Notes under the pieces: model-generated
Told to the model about the DNA's origin: nothing
What the model saw: the letters and a program-made list of their open reading frames with translations, nothing else
Database searches by the model: none
NCBI RefSeq assembly: GCF_002575655.3
Contig: NC_053037.3
Span: 566,906,880-566,970,879, forward strand
Origin: Aegilops tauschii subsp. strangulata
Taxonomy: Eukaryota > Streptophyta > Magnoliopsida > Poales > Poaceae
Length of the DNA stretch: 64,000 bases
Reading direction: 5' to 3'
Shown: piece after piece, positions 55,501-64,000 of the stretch
Layout of the letters: each line of letters begins with the position of its first letter
How positions within the stretch are numbered: the stretch's first letter is position 1
Made by a program: the position numbers and the translations under genes

Positions 55501-55596
55501 AAGGAGCATCGCCACCCCGAAATGTATTATAACAGTGTCCCGAAGGGTTCTCGCCTTGTGGCAGAGGAATGTGCTAAGGATGTAATATTCGAATGA
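52543..55596 (+). pseudogene. antisense gene of E7, gypsy-type transposon domain protein with coiled coil
   Basis: Exon 1 starts M-S-A-A-G-G-K-W and contains G-V-V-F-L-T-H-F-V-R-G-L and P-W-L-K-T-I-N-V-K, as in the family named putative gypsy-type transposon (Transposase_28). Introns with GT..AG: 53373-53455, 54682-54762, and one ending 54566. Later exons are acidic or Ser-rich, then a long coiled coil (54567-55040: L-K-R-D-L-E-R-S-K-E-E-L), then S-P-G-A-F-A-D-L-P-R-S-V, ending A-K-D-V-I-F-E at 55593. Frameshifts near 53245, 53720 and 55385; the donor at 54424 reads ATAAGT. Additional antisense ORFs between pol and the 3' LTR are known in Tat-lineage gypsy elements. Function unknown. Confidence 0.75.
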
Positions 55597-56794
55597 ATGT
55601 ACTCATGTGATCCTATAATATGAAACGAGTTCATTTGCACTATGCAATGCTTGTGAATTTAAAATATTACCTTCTGTGCGGCCGTTTATAAAATCTGAGA
55701 GTTGGTCAGTCGTTGGCTTCTGCCCCCATGTAACTAGTACTGAGGTGTTCGGGATAAATCTGAGCACTCTTTATCCCAATTTTGGGTCCTTCGAGGGAGG
55801 TGTTCAGCGCAACGAACCAGACAATCGGACTATACGGCTTTATCACTCTCACTTAGCCATAGAAGTCTACAATTTTAAATTTTGGCAAAGCCCCTAGTCT
55901 TCGGAAGGCCGAATTTGGGGCGCTATACACGCCTAAGTCGGGCAAGGCCGACTCCTCGCCCGAAGCGGAAAAATTCTTTAAGGACATGAGACCTCTCGAA
56001 CAGCGACCAGCTCTCGCCTTATCATGACAGTCAGTTTTCGGCTTTCTCTACTGAGGTGCTCGTTCGGAAAAACCAGGACACAATCGCAGTAGTTCTCCCA
56101 GCGCTACCTTAGCCGATATTGCGGAACGTAAGGTACCAAAACATGGGAGGCGCGCAAACCCAACTATTGACCCAAGACATGATTCGGAGCTGATGCATAT
56201 AATGCTATAAGTTCGGGGTGCCGCACTGTCGAAAGTGTTCGGACTTCTCACGCCGTATTATGGGGTATACTGAAGCCCCTGGCGTACTGGTCGTACCCGA
56301 ATGTACGGGTGCAATTTGTCGTAAATAAACAGACAAGGAAAAAGGAAAGTGAAATGCAATAATAGACTAATGCTATGCATTGTTATATAAATAATACGTC
56401 GAAGCGTACTGATACAAGTAGTGCGAATAAGCAAAGAATAGGACTATTTGACATGTCCTATCCAAGGGCAAGCTGCATATGGGTATTTAAAACAGGTATT
56501 TCGATGGTTATCAGAGACCACCTGGGGATTCCCTTGTACGTCTTAGCTTCTTGGCTCCTTGGTATTTCCTTCCCGTAATGCGTCCAGCAATCAGACTACC
56601 GAAAAGGACTTCCAGAGTTAAGGTCCTGAAAGAGAGAAAATGATAAAGGTATACAACCCCTGGGGCGGTTGAGCCGCATTGTGGGACGTGTCCTGGCCGT
56701 GCCCCGGCTATGCCCATGGTATTTTTAGTGCACAATTATGTATGCGCGGCACAGATTTCGTCGCTTGACTGGGACTAGGACGGAGGCCGAATTG
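55597..56794 (-). other. E7 region between gag-protease and the antisense gene, pol absent
   Basis: About 1.2 kb without RT, RNase H or integrase motifs in any frame. Only short frames. This is where pol would be in an autonomous relative. Confidence 0.7.
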
Positions 56795-59700
56795 CTAGGC
56801 GAGCTCTGAACGTGCAAGGCGATCCTGTTGCAGGATACTCCGGACTCGCTTGAAGGTGTCCGGCGGCTTTATCGCCGAATTGGAGGTTTGCCTTAAAAGG
56901 CTGCTTTGTGCCTCTGCTGCGAGGGCCGCGGTGTGCTCCTCAGTGCGGAGCGAGCGTTCTGTGTTTCCATTGACTGTTATAACCCCGTGAGGTCCTGGCA
57001 TTTTGAGCTTGAGGTATGCGTAATGCGGTACCGCATTGAATCTGACAAATGCGGTTCGTCCAAGCAGTGCGTGATAGCCACTACGGAACGGAACGATATC
57101 GAAGATTAACTCCTCGCTTTGGAAGTTGTCCAGAGATCCGAAGACCACTTCCAGTGTGATTGAGCCTGTGCAACGGGCCTCTACACCTGGGATGACACCT
57201 TTAAAGGTGGTTTTAGTGGGCTTGATCCTCGAGGGGTCTATTCCCATTTTGCGCACTGTATCCTGATAAAGCAGGTTCAGGCTGCTGCCGCCGTCCATAA
57301 GGACTTGGATGAGGTGAAATCCGTCAATGATGGGGTCAAGGACCAATGCGGCAGAACTTCCATGACGGATACTAGTGGGGTGGTCCCTACGATCGAAAGT
57401 GATCGGACAAGAAGACCATGGGTTGAATTTTGGGGCGACTGGCTCCATCGCATAGACGTCCCTTAGTGCACGCTTCCATTCCCTTTTGGGAATATGGGTT
57501 GTGTATATCATATTCACCATTTTCACTTGGGGAGGAAATTTCTTTTGTCCTCCTGTGTTCGGCGGCCGGGGCTCCCCCTCGTCGTCGCTATGCAGCCCCT
57601 TGTCCTTGTTTTCGGCATTTAACTTGCCGGTCTGCTTGAACACCCAGCATTCTCTGTTGGTGTGATTGGCTGGCTTATCGGGGGTGCCGTGAATTTGACA
57701 CGAGCGATCGAGTATGCGGTCCAAACTGGACGGGCCCGGGTTGCTTCTTTTGAACGGCTTCTTCCGCTGACCGGATTTAGAGCCACTGAATCCGACATTG
57801 ACTGCCGTGTCTTCGGCGTTGTCACTGTTATTGCGGCGCTGATGTCTATGGCGGCCTGGTCTGCCGCTACTATCTTTGGCATCTGAATTGCCATGACTTG
57901 TTGATGTGTTGTTGATGCGAGCCAGCCAGCTATCCTCGCCCACGCAAAAGCGGGTCATGAGTGTCGTGAGGGCTACCATAGACTTCGGCTTCTCCTGGCC
58001 GAGGTGCCGGGCGAGCCACTCGTCACGGATGTTATGCTTAAATGCTGCTAAGGCCTCTGCATCCGGACAGTCAACAATTTGGTTTTTCTTAGTTAGGAAC
58101 TGGGTCCAGAATTTCCTGGCCGATTCCCCTGGCTGCTGAGTTATGTGGATCAAGTCATCAGCATCCGGTGGTCGCACATAAGTGCCCTGGAAGTTGTCAA
58201 GGAATGCATCTTCCAAATCCTCCCAACTGCCAATGGAGTTTTCTGGCCAGCTATTCAGCCAATGCCGAGCTGGTCCTTTGAGTTTTAGTGGGAGGTACTT
58301 GATGGCATGTAGATCATCACCGTGAGCCATGTGGATGTGGAGGAGGAAATCCTCGATCCATACCGCGGGGTCCGTTGTGCCATCATATGATTCAATGTTT
58401 ACGGGTTTAAAACCTTCTGGGAATTCGTGATCCATTACGTCATCAGTGAAGCATAGGGGGTGTGCGGCGCCTCTGTGCCGGGCTATATCACGGCACAGTT
58501 CATACAAGTCTTGTCTGCTGTATTCGGCCCGGCTGGATTTGCTTTTAGTGTATCCGGCGTGACGGTCATCGTCTCGCGTTGGGGCGCGCCCCCGCGATCC
58601 GTAGATCGATATTGCATGTTTTGCTTTGTTTTCCAATGCGTCTCGCAGGTCCCGCGTGTTGCCCCGGGCCTTGGTATTTTTGTTTGAATGGCGGCGGGGT
58701 GCGGGCTGGACTTCGGGCTGATATGCCTCTCTGTCTCGGCCACGAGGTGTCCGATCAGCCGCATCATACGCTGGTGGTGTAGGTTTCAATGCTTCCTCCT
58801 CGAGTTGGGGTAGCGACATGTGCTTTGGGTAACTCTTGGTTGGGCTTTCGAGTTCGTATTCCTCGGCCGCGAGGACTTCAGTCCATCTATCCGCTAGAAA
58901 ATCTTGATCAGCTCGAAGCTGTTGTTGCTTTTTCTTCAGGCTGTTTGCTGTGGCTATAAGCCAGCGCTTGAAGCGCTCCTGTTCCACGGGATCCTCAGGC
59001 ACGATAAATTCTTCGTCGCTGAGGCTCACCTCGTCTTCGGAGAGAAGCATGTAATTGTCATCCTCTAATTCTCGGTCTGCTGCCTGTTCCGGAGGGCTAG
59101 CTTGTTCATCCTCCCGCTCGAGGTCTGGCTGGAAGGGATTGTTGTCGTCTTTGGCACTACCCGGAGCGTTATTGTCTCTTGTGCCGGTATCGCCGCTTTT
59201 GCTACGGCGGGACTTAGAGTGGCACCACGGACGTCGGTGCTTGGGTTGCTTCTTGGAGGGATTGTCCTGCGTCGTCTTGTCGCCATTGCCTTCTTTCGGG
59301 GTGTCCACCATGTATATGTCATACGATGAGGTGGCAGTCCAGCGCCCCATGGGCGGTGGTTCTTGTTCGTCTCCTGCATCGTCGTCCATACCGTCGATGT
59401 CTTCGGATCCGAAGTCGAGCATGTCGGTTAAATCGTCGACAGTGGCTACTAAGTGGGTTGTCGGTGGGGAGCGAATTTCTTCGTCGTCCGCATCCCATTC
59501 TAGCCGGACATAGTTCGGCCAAGAGTCTCCTGACAAGGAGAGAGACCTCAACGAGTCTAACACGTCGCCAAAAGGCGAGTGCTGAAAGATATCCGCGGAG
59601 GTAAACTCCATGATCAGTGCCCAATCATATTCAACGGGCACGGGCGCAGGTGGCTCGGAGCCCACGGCCGGGGACAAATCCAACAGTTCGGCAACACGGG

Positions 59701-59923
59701 TCTTGCAGGAGGTGAAGTCAGTATTCGGCTCTATCACCACTGAGTGTGCGGCCTCCGTGGCAGGGTCGATCCACCCATCCTCGGATGGCGCAATTTGTTC
59801 CGGATCAAGGGCCAGAGTAGTTGCAGGTGTGATCTCCCAAACACTGTCCCACGACAGAGCTAAATCATGCTTGTCGTGATTGTGCGGTGCACCTGACATG
59901 GGCTCGAATCCGTCGATGATCAA
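56795..59923 (-). CDS. E7 gag-protease, 1042 codons, intact
   Basis: One uninterrupted minus-strand frame from M-I-I-D-G-F-E-P. The N-terminal ~480 residues are acidic and polar with a basic patch (K-K-Q-P-K-H-R-R). Gag capsid domain at about 500-640: E-S-Y-D-G-T-T-D-P, W-I-E-D-F-L, A-R-H-W-L-N-S-W-P and S-W-E-D-L. A Lys/Arg-rich nucleocapsid-like region lies near 700-760. Aspartic protease at about 860-970: active site D-G-G-S-S (Asp 877, codon 57293-57295) and the second conserved block A-L-L-G-R. No RT follows. It supplies particle protein and protease, perhaps in trans. Longest intact frame in the window. Confidence 0.92.
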   Translation of the reverse strand: MIIDGFEPMSGAPHNHDKHDLALSWDSVWEITPATTLALDPEQIAPSEDGWIDPATEAAHSVVIEPNTDFTSCKTRVAELLDLSPAVGSEPPAPVPVEYDWALIMEFTSADIFQHSPFGDVLDSLRSLSLSGDSWPNYVRLEWDADDEEIRSPPTTHLVATVDDLTDMLDFGSEDIDGMDDDAGDEQEPPPMGRWTATSSYDIYMVDTPKEGNGDKTTQDNPSKKQPKHRRPWCHSKSRRSKSGDTGTRDNNAPGSAKDDNNPFQPDLEREDEQASPPEQAADRELEDDNYMLLSEDEVSLSDEEFIVPEDPVEQERFKRWLIATANSLKKKQQQLRADQDFLADRWTEVLAAEEYELESPTKSYPKHMSLPQLEEEALKPTPPAYDAADRTPRGRDREAYQPEVQPAPRRHSNKNTKARGNTRDLRDALENKAKHAISIYGSRGRAPTRDDDRHAGYTKSKSSRAEYSRQDLYELCRDIARHRGAAHPLCFTDDVMDHEFPEGFKPVNIESYDGTTDPAVWIEDFLLHIHMAHGDDLHAIKYLPLKLKGPARHWLNSWPENSIGSWEDLEDAFLDNFQGTYVRPPDADDLIHITQQPGESARKFWTQFLTKKNQIVDCPDAEALAAFKHNIRDEWLARHLGQEKPKSMVALTTLMTRFCVGEDSWLARINNTSTSHGNSDAKDSSGRPGRHRHQRRNNSDNAEDTAVNVGFSGSKSGQRKKPFKRSNPGPSSLDRILDRSCQIHGTPDKPANHTNRECWVFKQTGKLNAENKDKGLHSDDEGEPRPPNTGGQKKFPPQVKMVNMIYTTHIPKREWKRALRDVYAMEPVAPKFNPWSSCPITFDRRDHPTSIRHGSSAALVLDPIIDGFHLIQVLMDGGSSLNLLYQDTVRKMGIDPSRIKPTKTTFKGVIPGVEARCTGSITLEVVFGSLDNFQSEELIFDIVPFRSGYHALLGRTAFVRFNAVPHYAYLKLKMPGPHGVITVNGNTERSLRTEEHTAALAAEAQSSLLRQTSNSAIKPPDTFKRVRSILQQDRLARSELA

Positions 59924-60189
59924 ATCTCCGTGGATGTCAGCAGTATAGTTAAAGTTTCCTAACCTGGCCTGATGGCCAGGGGCGTAGCTTTCGATCTGCT
60001 CCAGATGGCCAAGCGAGTGCGAAGCCGTCGATGATCAAATCTCCGCGGATGTCGGCAGTGCGAAGCCGCCGAATACGAAGATCTGTCCGGGGAGAAAAAC
60101 CTCACCCTGAATCGCATCGTTGCCGATGATCGAAGGAGCCATCAAGCCTTATGGTGACGGCACAGTGGAACTCTCAATGAAAGTACCAA
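59924..60189 (-). other. E7 leader and primer-binding region
   Basis: On the minus strand TTGGTACTTTCATTGAGAG directly follows the 5' LTR and is the likely primer site. GTCGATGATCAAATCTCCG occurs twice (59914 and 60028), a partial duplication of the region around the gag start. Confidence 0.6.
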
Positions 60190-60659
60190 TGTCGGTGTCA
60201 AAACTGGCGGATCTCGGGTAGGGGGTTTCGAACTATGCGTCTAAGGCGGATGGTAACAGGAGGCAGGGGACACGATGTTTACCCAGGTTCGGGCCCTCTC
60301 GACGGAGGTAATACCCTACTCCCTGCTTGATTGATCTCGATGATATGAGTATTACAAGAGTTGATCTACCATGAGATCGTAGAGGTTAAACCCTAGAAGC
60401 TAGACTATGGTATGATTGTTGTTGTCCTACGGACAAAACCCTCCGGTTTATATAGACACCGCAGGGGGCTAGGGTTACACAGAGTCAGTTACATGGGAGG
60501 AGATCTACCTATCCGTATTGCCAAGCTTGCCTTCCACGCCAAGGAGGGTCCCATCCGGACACGGGACGAAGTCTTCAATCTTGTATCTTCATAGTCCAAC
60601 AGTCCGGCCAAAGGATATAGTCCGGCTATCCGAGGACCCCCTAATCCAGGACTCCCTCA
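60190..60659 (-). repeat. E7 5' LTR (470 bp)
   Basis: From TGTCGGTGTCAAAAC to CAGGACTCCCTCA as printed. Minus-strand CTATATAA at about 60448-60455 is the likely TATA box. Confidence 0.9.
60448..60455 (-). promoter_or_regulatory. TATA box of E7 5' LTR
   Basis: CTATATAA on the minus strand within the LTR; also kept in the partial 3' LTR near 51780. Confidence 0.6.
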
Positions 60660-62860
60660 CTTGCCGACGGCGGAGCCGCCGCGGCAAGCCCGGTCAAGTC
60701 GCGGCCAAAACGGCACAGTGCGCGCGTGTGCTTGTCCCCATCTCAAACCACCTCCTATGCTTGTCCGCGAGCGTGGGCAAGAGCCGGCGTTGACGCTGCA
60801 CCCTGTCCCCTCGCGTTGGAGCCTCTCGTCGATGTTCGCCGCGTGTCCAGAGCGCTCCGGCAGCGACACGTCCCCCCCCTCTGCTTCGGCTATATAAAGC
60901 CACCCCGCCTCCCTTGCTAGCCACGCACCACTCCACACCACCTCCACGAACACGTAGATGAGCAGAAGCCTGGTCGGGCAGGCCTCTGGCCGTCGCCCCG
61001 ACCCGTGGACTCCGGCGATCCCCGCAGACCAGCTGCCACTATCCGGGGCCTCTCAAGCTCAAGCAGCTGCTTGGGCAGGGCCTTGGTGTTCTGCTGGAGC
61101 TGCCTGGACCCCGCCAAGCCCTCGGAGCTGCCTCTAGCCACCGTCTTCCACCTCTCCGGCGAACCCCGTCCGCCACCGAAGCTTGCGAGCTCGACTGCGA
61201 CCAGCTCCGTCCACCTTTCGCCAAGCCACGGGTACAGGCAGGTGCGCCGCGACCCCGCTTCTGATCTATCCCTCTAGCCTAGCCGCAAACCCCCTCGCCG
61301 CCGGCATGAGCTCCTGCGAAGCACCGCCTCCCCTTTGATCTCGATCCCCTTCCCTCTCTCCTGACTGGTGGGGCCCAGTGTCAGCCTCACCACTTGCGCC
61401 CGAAGCGGTACGAGTGGAGGCGCACTCCCACTTTATTCCTTCGACGTCACCCCCCAGGATTTTCTATTTATTCAAATTTAATTCAGAAATTTGACTAAAC
61501 TTTGACCAGCCACCATTTCTAAACCATAAGTCCAAATGAATTGATTCTTTTTGCATTGTCTTGGTTACAGAAAGCTCTAGCAGCACACCAAATTTCTGGT
61601 GATTTTCAGAATGTGTTTTGACATTTATTTTTGTGGTTTTAAAATATTTTCAGAAGTAGGATCTTGCCTTGAAGCTAACCAGGAGGAGTGTGACCGTCCT
61701 CTGCACTAAGGCAAGCCACAACATCATTTGGATGGTATTAATTCAATATCTATGATTTTCTACTTGAATATGAGTCTTTATTTGCATTTAAAATTTGATA
61801 AACTAATATGATTAATTGCGAGTTGTTTTATGATGCTTGATATGCTTGTTTTAGCTTCTGGTTGAGTTCATAGAATTGTTTGGCTAAGTAGAGTAAGATT
61901 TTGCACTAGATACTTTGTTATGGAAAGTTATGGTAGCTATTTTTGCTAGTAATAGTTTTCAACTAAATGATGAACTAATAAAAATGTTGTTTGTAGATAA
62001 AAATGAGTTATGACCAGAGAAGTTTTTCATCTTAGTATTGCAAGATAGTTATGTTGCTTGTTTTGATCCATGCTTAAGAGTTGCTTGCTCTGTGTGACGA
62101 GTAGTTGCATGATTTCCGGTATGATGCCATGTTAGTAATAAAAAGTTTTTCTGAAAGTTACTACTTGATTAAGTTCAACTTGAATATGATGCTGATCACA
62201 TCACGGTGCCACTAAATCAGGTTTTTATTTCAGTGCGACCACATTTACCTAATGGGAAGGTCTTGATTCGGTCCTTTGTTGTGGCTCTCACCGGTGCCTC
62301 ACGCGAGGGAAGGTTATGGGCGTGCATACCCTGACCCGGTAGGCAGACAGAACCTTGTGTGCTCGTTTTGTTTTTATGGTACCTTGTCCCCGTTTGGGAC
62401 CGTTTTGCCACGACGGTGGCCGTTGGTGTCTTTGGTAGACACGGTGGCCGTCTGTCATCGTGCTTATGTTTGTTGTGAGCTTGCAAGTACATTCAATGTA
62501 CTGACCTGGCGTGTCATGCCAGCTTTCAGGCAAGTTGATTCGCATCGGAGTGCATCTCGTGTCTAGGCCGTGTCCACGTCGGTGTCCCTGTGCCATGGAG
62601 TTCCGCTACGTCATTCTTCCGCTGCCGCGTAGTTTCGTGTGATCGAGGACCCAGCCATGTTCATTCAATAATGTACATACTATCCAGCAGCACTGTGTGT
62701 GCCGCTTGGCCTCGAATCTCGATGTAATATCAGACCTTTGTACCACGCTAGTATCAATTAAGCGGTTATTTCTGTACCATGTTTTTGTGTATTGCCAGAA
62801 GACTCGATCTCTAGGCTGGCAATGCAGGGTAAACCGGTTGCTCTGAGCCGGGGTGCCACA
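60660..62860 (+). repeat. E8 5' LTR, left part missing
   Basis: Starts at the E7 border and runs to the CA at 62860. TATATAAA at 60891-60898, followed by C-rich sequence, looks like its promoter. From about 61440 the sequence is AT-rich without ORFs. The GC-rich ORFs at 60660-61280 run on both strands and are not genes. Confidence 0.7.
60891..60898 (+). promoter_or_regulatory. TATA box of E8 LTR
   Basis: TATATAAA in a GC-rich region, with CCACTCCACACCACC about 30 bp downstream as possible start region. Confidence 0.6.
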
Positions 62861-63038
62861 TAAAAGTTCTATGATATGAGTCTTACGTTTAAATTTGTCC
62901 TTGTTATAATAATCAACGTGATGCTTCTATGTCCGTATTTTGTTTTTATCGACACTTCTCTCTCTCTAAGCATGTGGACATGTTTTTCGATCTTGGTTTT
63001 TGCTTGAGGACAAGCGAGGTCTAAGCTTGGGGGAGTTG
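62861..63038 (+). other. E8 internal remnant with purine tract
   Basis: 178 bp without a recognisable primer site. Ends GAGGTCTAAGCTTGGGGGAG (63016-63035), the usual pre-LTR purine tract of this kind of gypsy element. The rest of the internal region is gone. Confidence 0.7.
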
Positions 63039-63186
63039 TGTGGCACCCCGGCTCAGAGAAACCGGAACGCCCCGTATTCCAGCCCAGAGATCGACGAGAA
63101 GTCTTCTGGAATACGGCACTGCTTAGCATAGAACAAATTAGCTCTTTATTACAATTTGTACGGGTACAACGGGGTTACATTGGCAC
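63039..63186 (+). repeat. E8 3' LTR, first 148 bp
   Basis: Starts TGTGGCACCCCGGCTCAGAG, cut by C3. The start is the inverse of the other LTR's end (62832-62860) over about 27 bases with one early difference. Confidence 0.75.
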
Positions 63187-64000
63187 CACTACAAAAAAAT
63201 ACACTTCCGTGATGATACGTGTTTGTCAGAGTAGGTCGCGTTTTTTGTCATGCATGTACATCCATGACATTACCTGTGCTGTCGTAGAAGTGTTCCATGA
63301 CATTACCAAAATTATCATCACGGAAGTGTGCACTTCCATGACGATAAATCGCGCGTCACAGAAGTGCTTTCGTCAAGGGTGACCGACACGTGGCTTCCAC
63401 CGTAACGGAACGCCGTTAAGCTATCGGGTCGGGTTTTGGATCCGATAACCCGTTAACAGGCCTGACCAATGGGGATTTTCCACGTGTAAAATCATCATTG
63501 GCTAGAGGAAACACGTGTCGGCTCATCGTTGGGACAGATGTCATCCACTCATTGGATAGAAAGCGCCTATGATACGTCGACACGTGGCACGGCCCAACAG
63601 AGGCCCATTCCTGTGAAAAGGCCGGCCCGTTTGACTTGGTCAAAAGGTGCCAGGCCGGCCCATGGAAAGCCTATTAACGGCATGTTCGCATATAGCCCAT
63701 TTACAGCCCGCTAACCCAAGTCCCGTTACGCCCTATCCGAATTAGGCACAGTAGCGTCATCTGGGCCATCCAATATGATTCCAGCCCGTTTTCACTTCTG
63801 GCCCATGTATGGCCCATGATGTTTGTCGGCCCATATGAGGCCCTATGTAACTCTTGGCCTATTAACGGCCCGTGGTGAAACTGGCCCGTAATGAACAGTG
63901 TATCACTTTACACCCATTAACGGCCCGTGGTGAAACTGGCCCGTAATGAACAGTGTATCACTTTATACCCATTAACGACCTGTTATTCCGTTGGGCCGTT
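63187..64000 (+). mobile_element. C3, left end of a CACTA element, runs out of the window
   Basis: Begins CACTACAAAAAAATACACTT, a CACTA terminus of another subfamily than C1 and C2. Repeated CTTCCGTGATGA/TCATCACGGAAG words (63200-63360) form the subterminal repeats. Then many GGCCCGTT/GGCCCAT words follow and a 55-bp tandem repeat. No transposase frame in the part seen. Confidence 0.82.
63861..63970. repeat. 55-bp tandem repeat in C3
   Basis: ATTAACGGCCCGTGGTGAAA starts at 63861 and 63916; a third, incomplete unit starts at 63971. Confidence 0.9.

Larger units (their letters stand above)
51727..60659 (-). mobile_element. E7, Fatima-type gypsy retrotransposon, no polymerase region
   Basis: Complete 5' LTR on the right (60190-60659) and partial 3' LTR on the left (51727-51989), both reading TGAGGGAG..CC on the minus strand. 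Gag-protease is on the minus strand and a spliced gene with its own TATA box on the plus strand; between them are about 1.2 kb with no RT, RNase H or integrase. By eye the two LTRs differ at about a dozen of 260 compared bases. The family name is from memory. Confidence 0.87.
60660..63186 (+). mobile_element. E8, gypsy-type retrotransposon reduced to LTR parts
   Basis: A long LTR remainder (60660-62860) ends GGGTGCCACA. 178 bp later a second LTR starts TGTGGCACCCC after the purine tract AAGCTTGGGGGAG. The left LTR is cut by E7 and the right one by C3. No coding region is left. Confidence 0.75.

Noticed and set aside
56795..59923. Host gene for an aspartic protease
   Set aside because: The protease is fused to a retrotransposon gag domain and lies between Fatima-type LTR sequences with primer-site and purine-tract positions as expected.
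60657..61277. Dense ORFs on both strands near a TATA box
   Set aside because: E8 LTR promoter and leader; GC-rich, open on both strands, no domain, no splice pattern.
1..64000. tRNA genes
   Set aside because: TGGTATC-type stretches at 14102 and 29249 are primer-binding sites; no cloverleaf was seen by eye. A tRNA scan was not possible here.

Overview
The window is intergenic, repeat-saturated DNA from a large grass genome, almost certainly a Triticeae species (wheat, Aegilops or a close relative). The basis is the elements themselves: Angela/BARE-type copia LTRs, Sabrina-type and Fatima-type gypsy LTRs, a Stowaway MITE with CTCCCTCCGT ends, and CACTA transposons with CACTAGTAGAAAAAG or CACTACAAAAAAA ends. 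Family names come from memory of these sequences and are tentative; element borders, target-site duplications (TSDs), reading frames and breaks were read directly. I found no convincing single-copy host gene, tRNA gene, functional rRNA gene or CRISPR array. I call the elements E1-E8 (LTR retrotransposons) and C1-C3 (CACTA transposons).

Layout, outermost first. E1 (+ strand, Sabrina/Athila-type) occupies 1-1001 and resumes at 46639-47794. It is split by E2 (- strand, Sabrina-type, 1002-46633), flanked by a perfect ATGGT TSD. E2 is split by E3 (- strand, gypsy with ~3 kb LTRs, 5479-44326). The 3' LTR of E3 was hit three times: E4 (Angela, -, 6008-11926, TSD GTATG), E5 (Angela, +, 12361-16382, TSD TCATC) and E6 (SIRE/Maximus-type copia, -, 17193-30717, TSD GGCAC/AGCAC). 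The gag region of E3 was hit by C1 (CACTA, 37463-38936, TSD GGA). Both E3 LTRs carry the same Stowaway MITE.

To the right lie C2 (CACTA lacking its left end, about 47795-51726, with a broken B3-like multi-exon gene), E7 (Fatima-type gypsy, -, 51727-60659, with a 1042-codon gag-protease ORF and an oppositely oriented spliced gene), E8 (gypsy, +, 60660-63186, two partial LTRs around only 178 bp) and C3 (left end of a CACTA, 63187 to the window edge).

Almost every element is non-autonomous or broken. E2, E3 and E7 lack most or all of pol; E4 and E5 carry internal deletions joined to an LTR; E6 is structurally complete but carries frameshifts and in-frame stops. The one long intact protein is the E7 gag-protease. 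The most interesting signals are: a head-to-head pair of Angela LTRs 434 bp apart; a 140-bp near-perfect hairpin in C2; a 5S-rRNA-like segment in C1 with pol III box spacing kept; a reading-frame-independent ten-base motif scattered through E6; a zinc-knuckle ORF in the leader of Sabrina-type elements; and a 47-bp repeat of palindromic bZIP-like sites in the E3 LTR.
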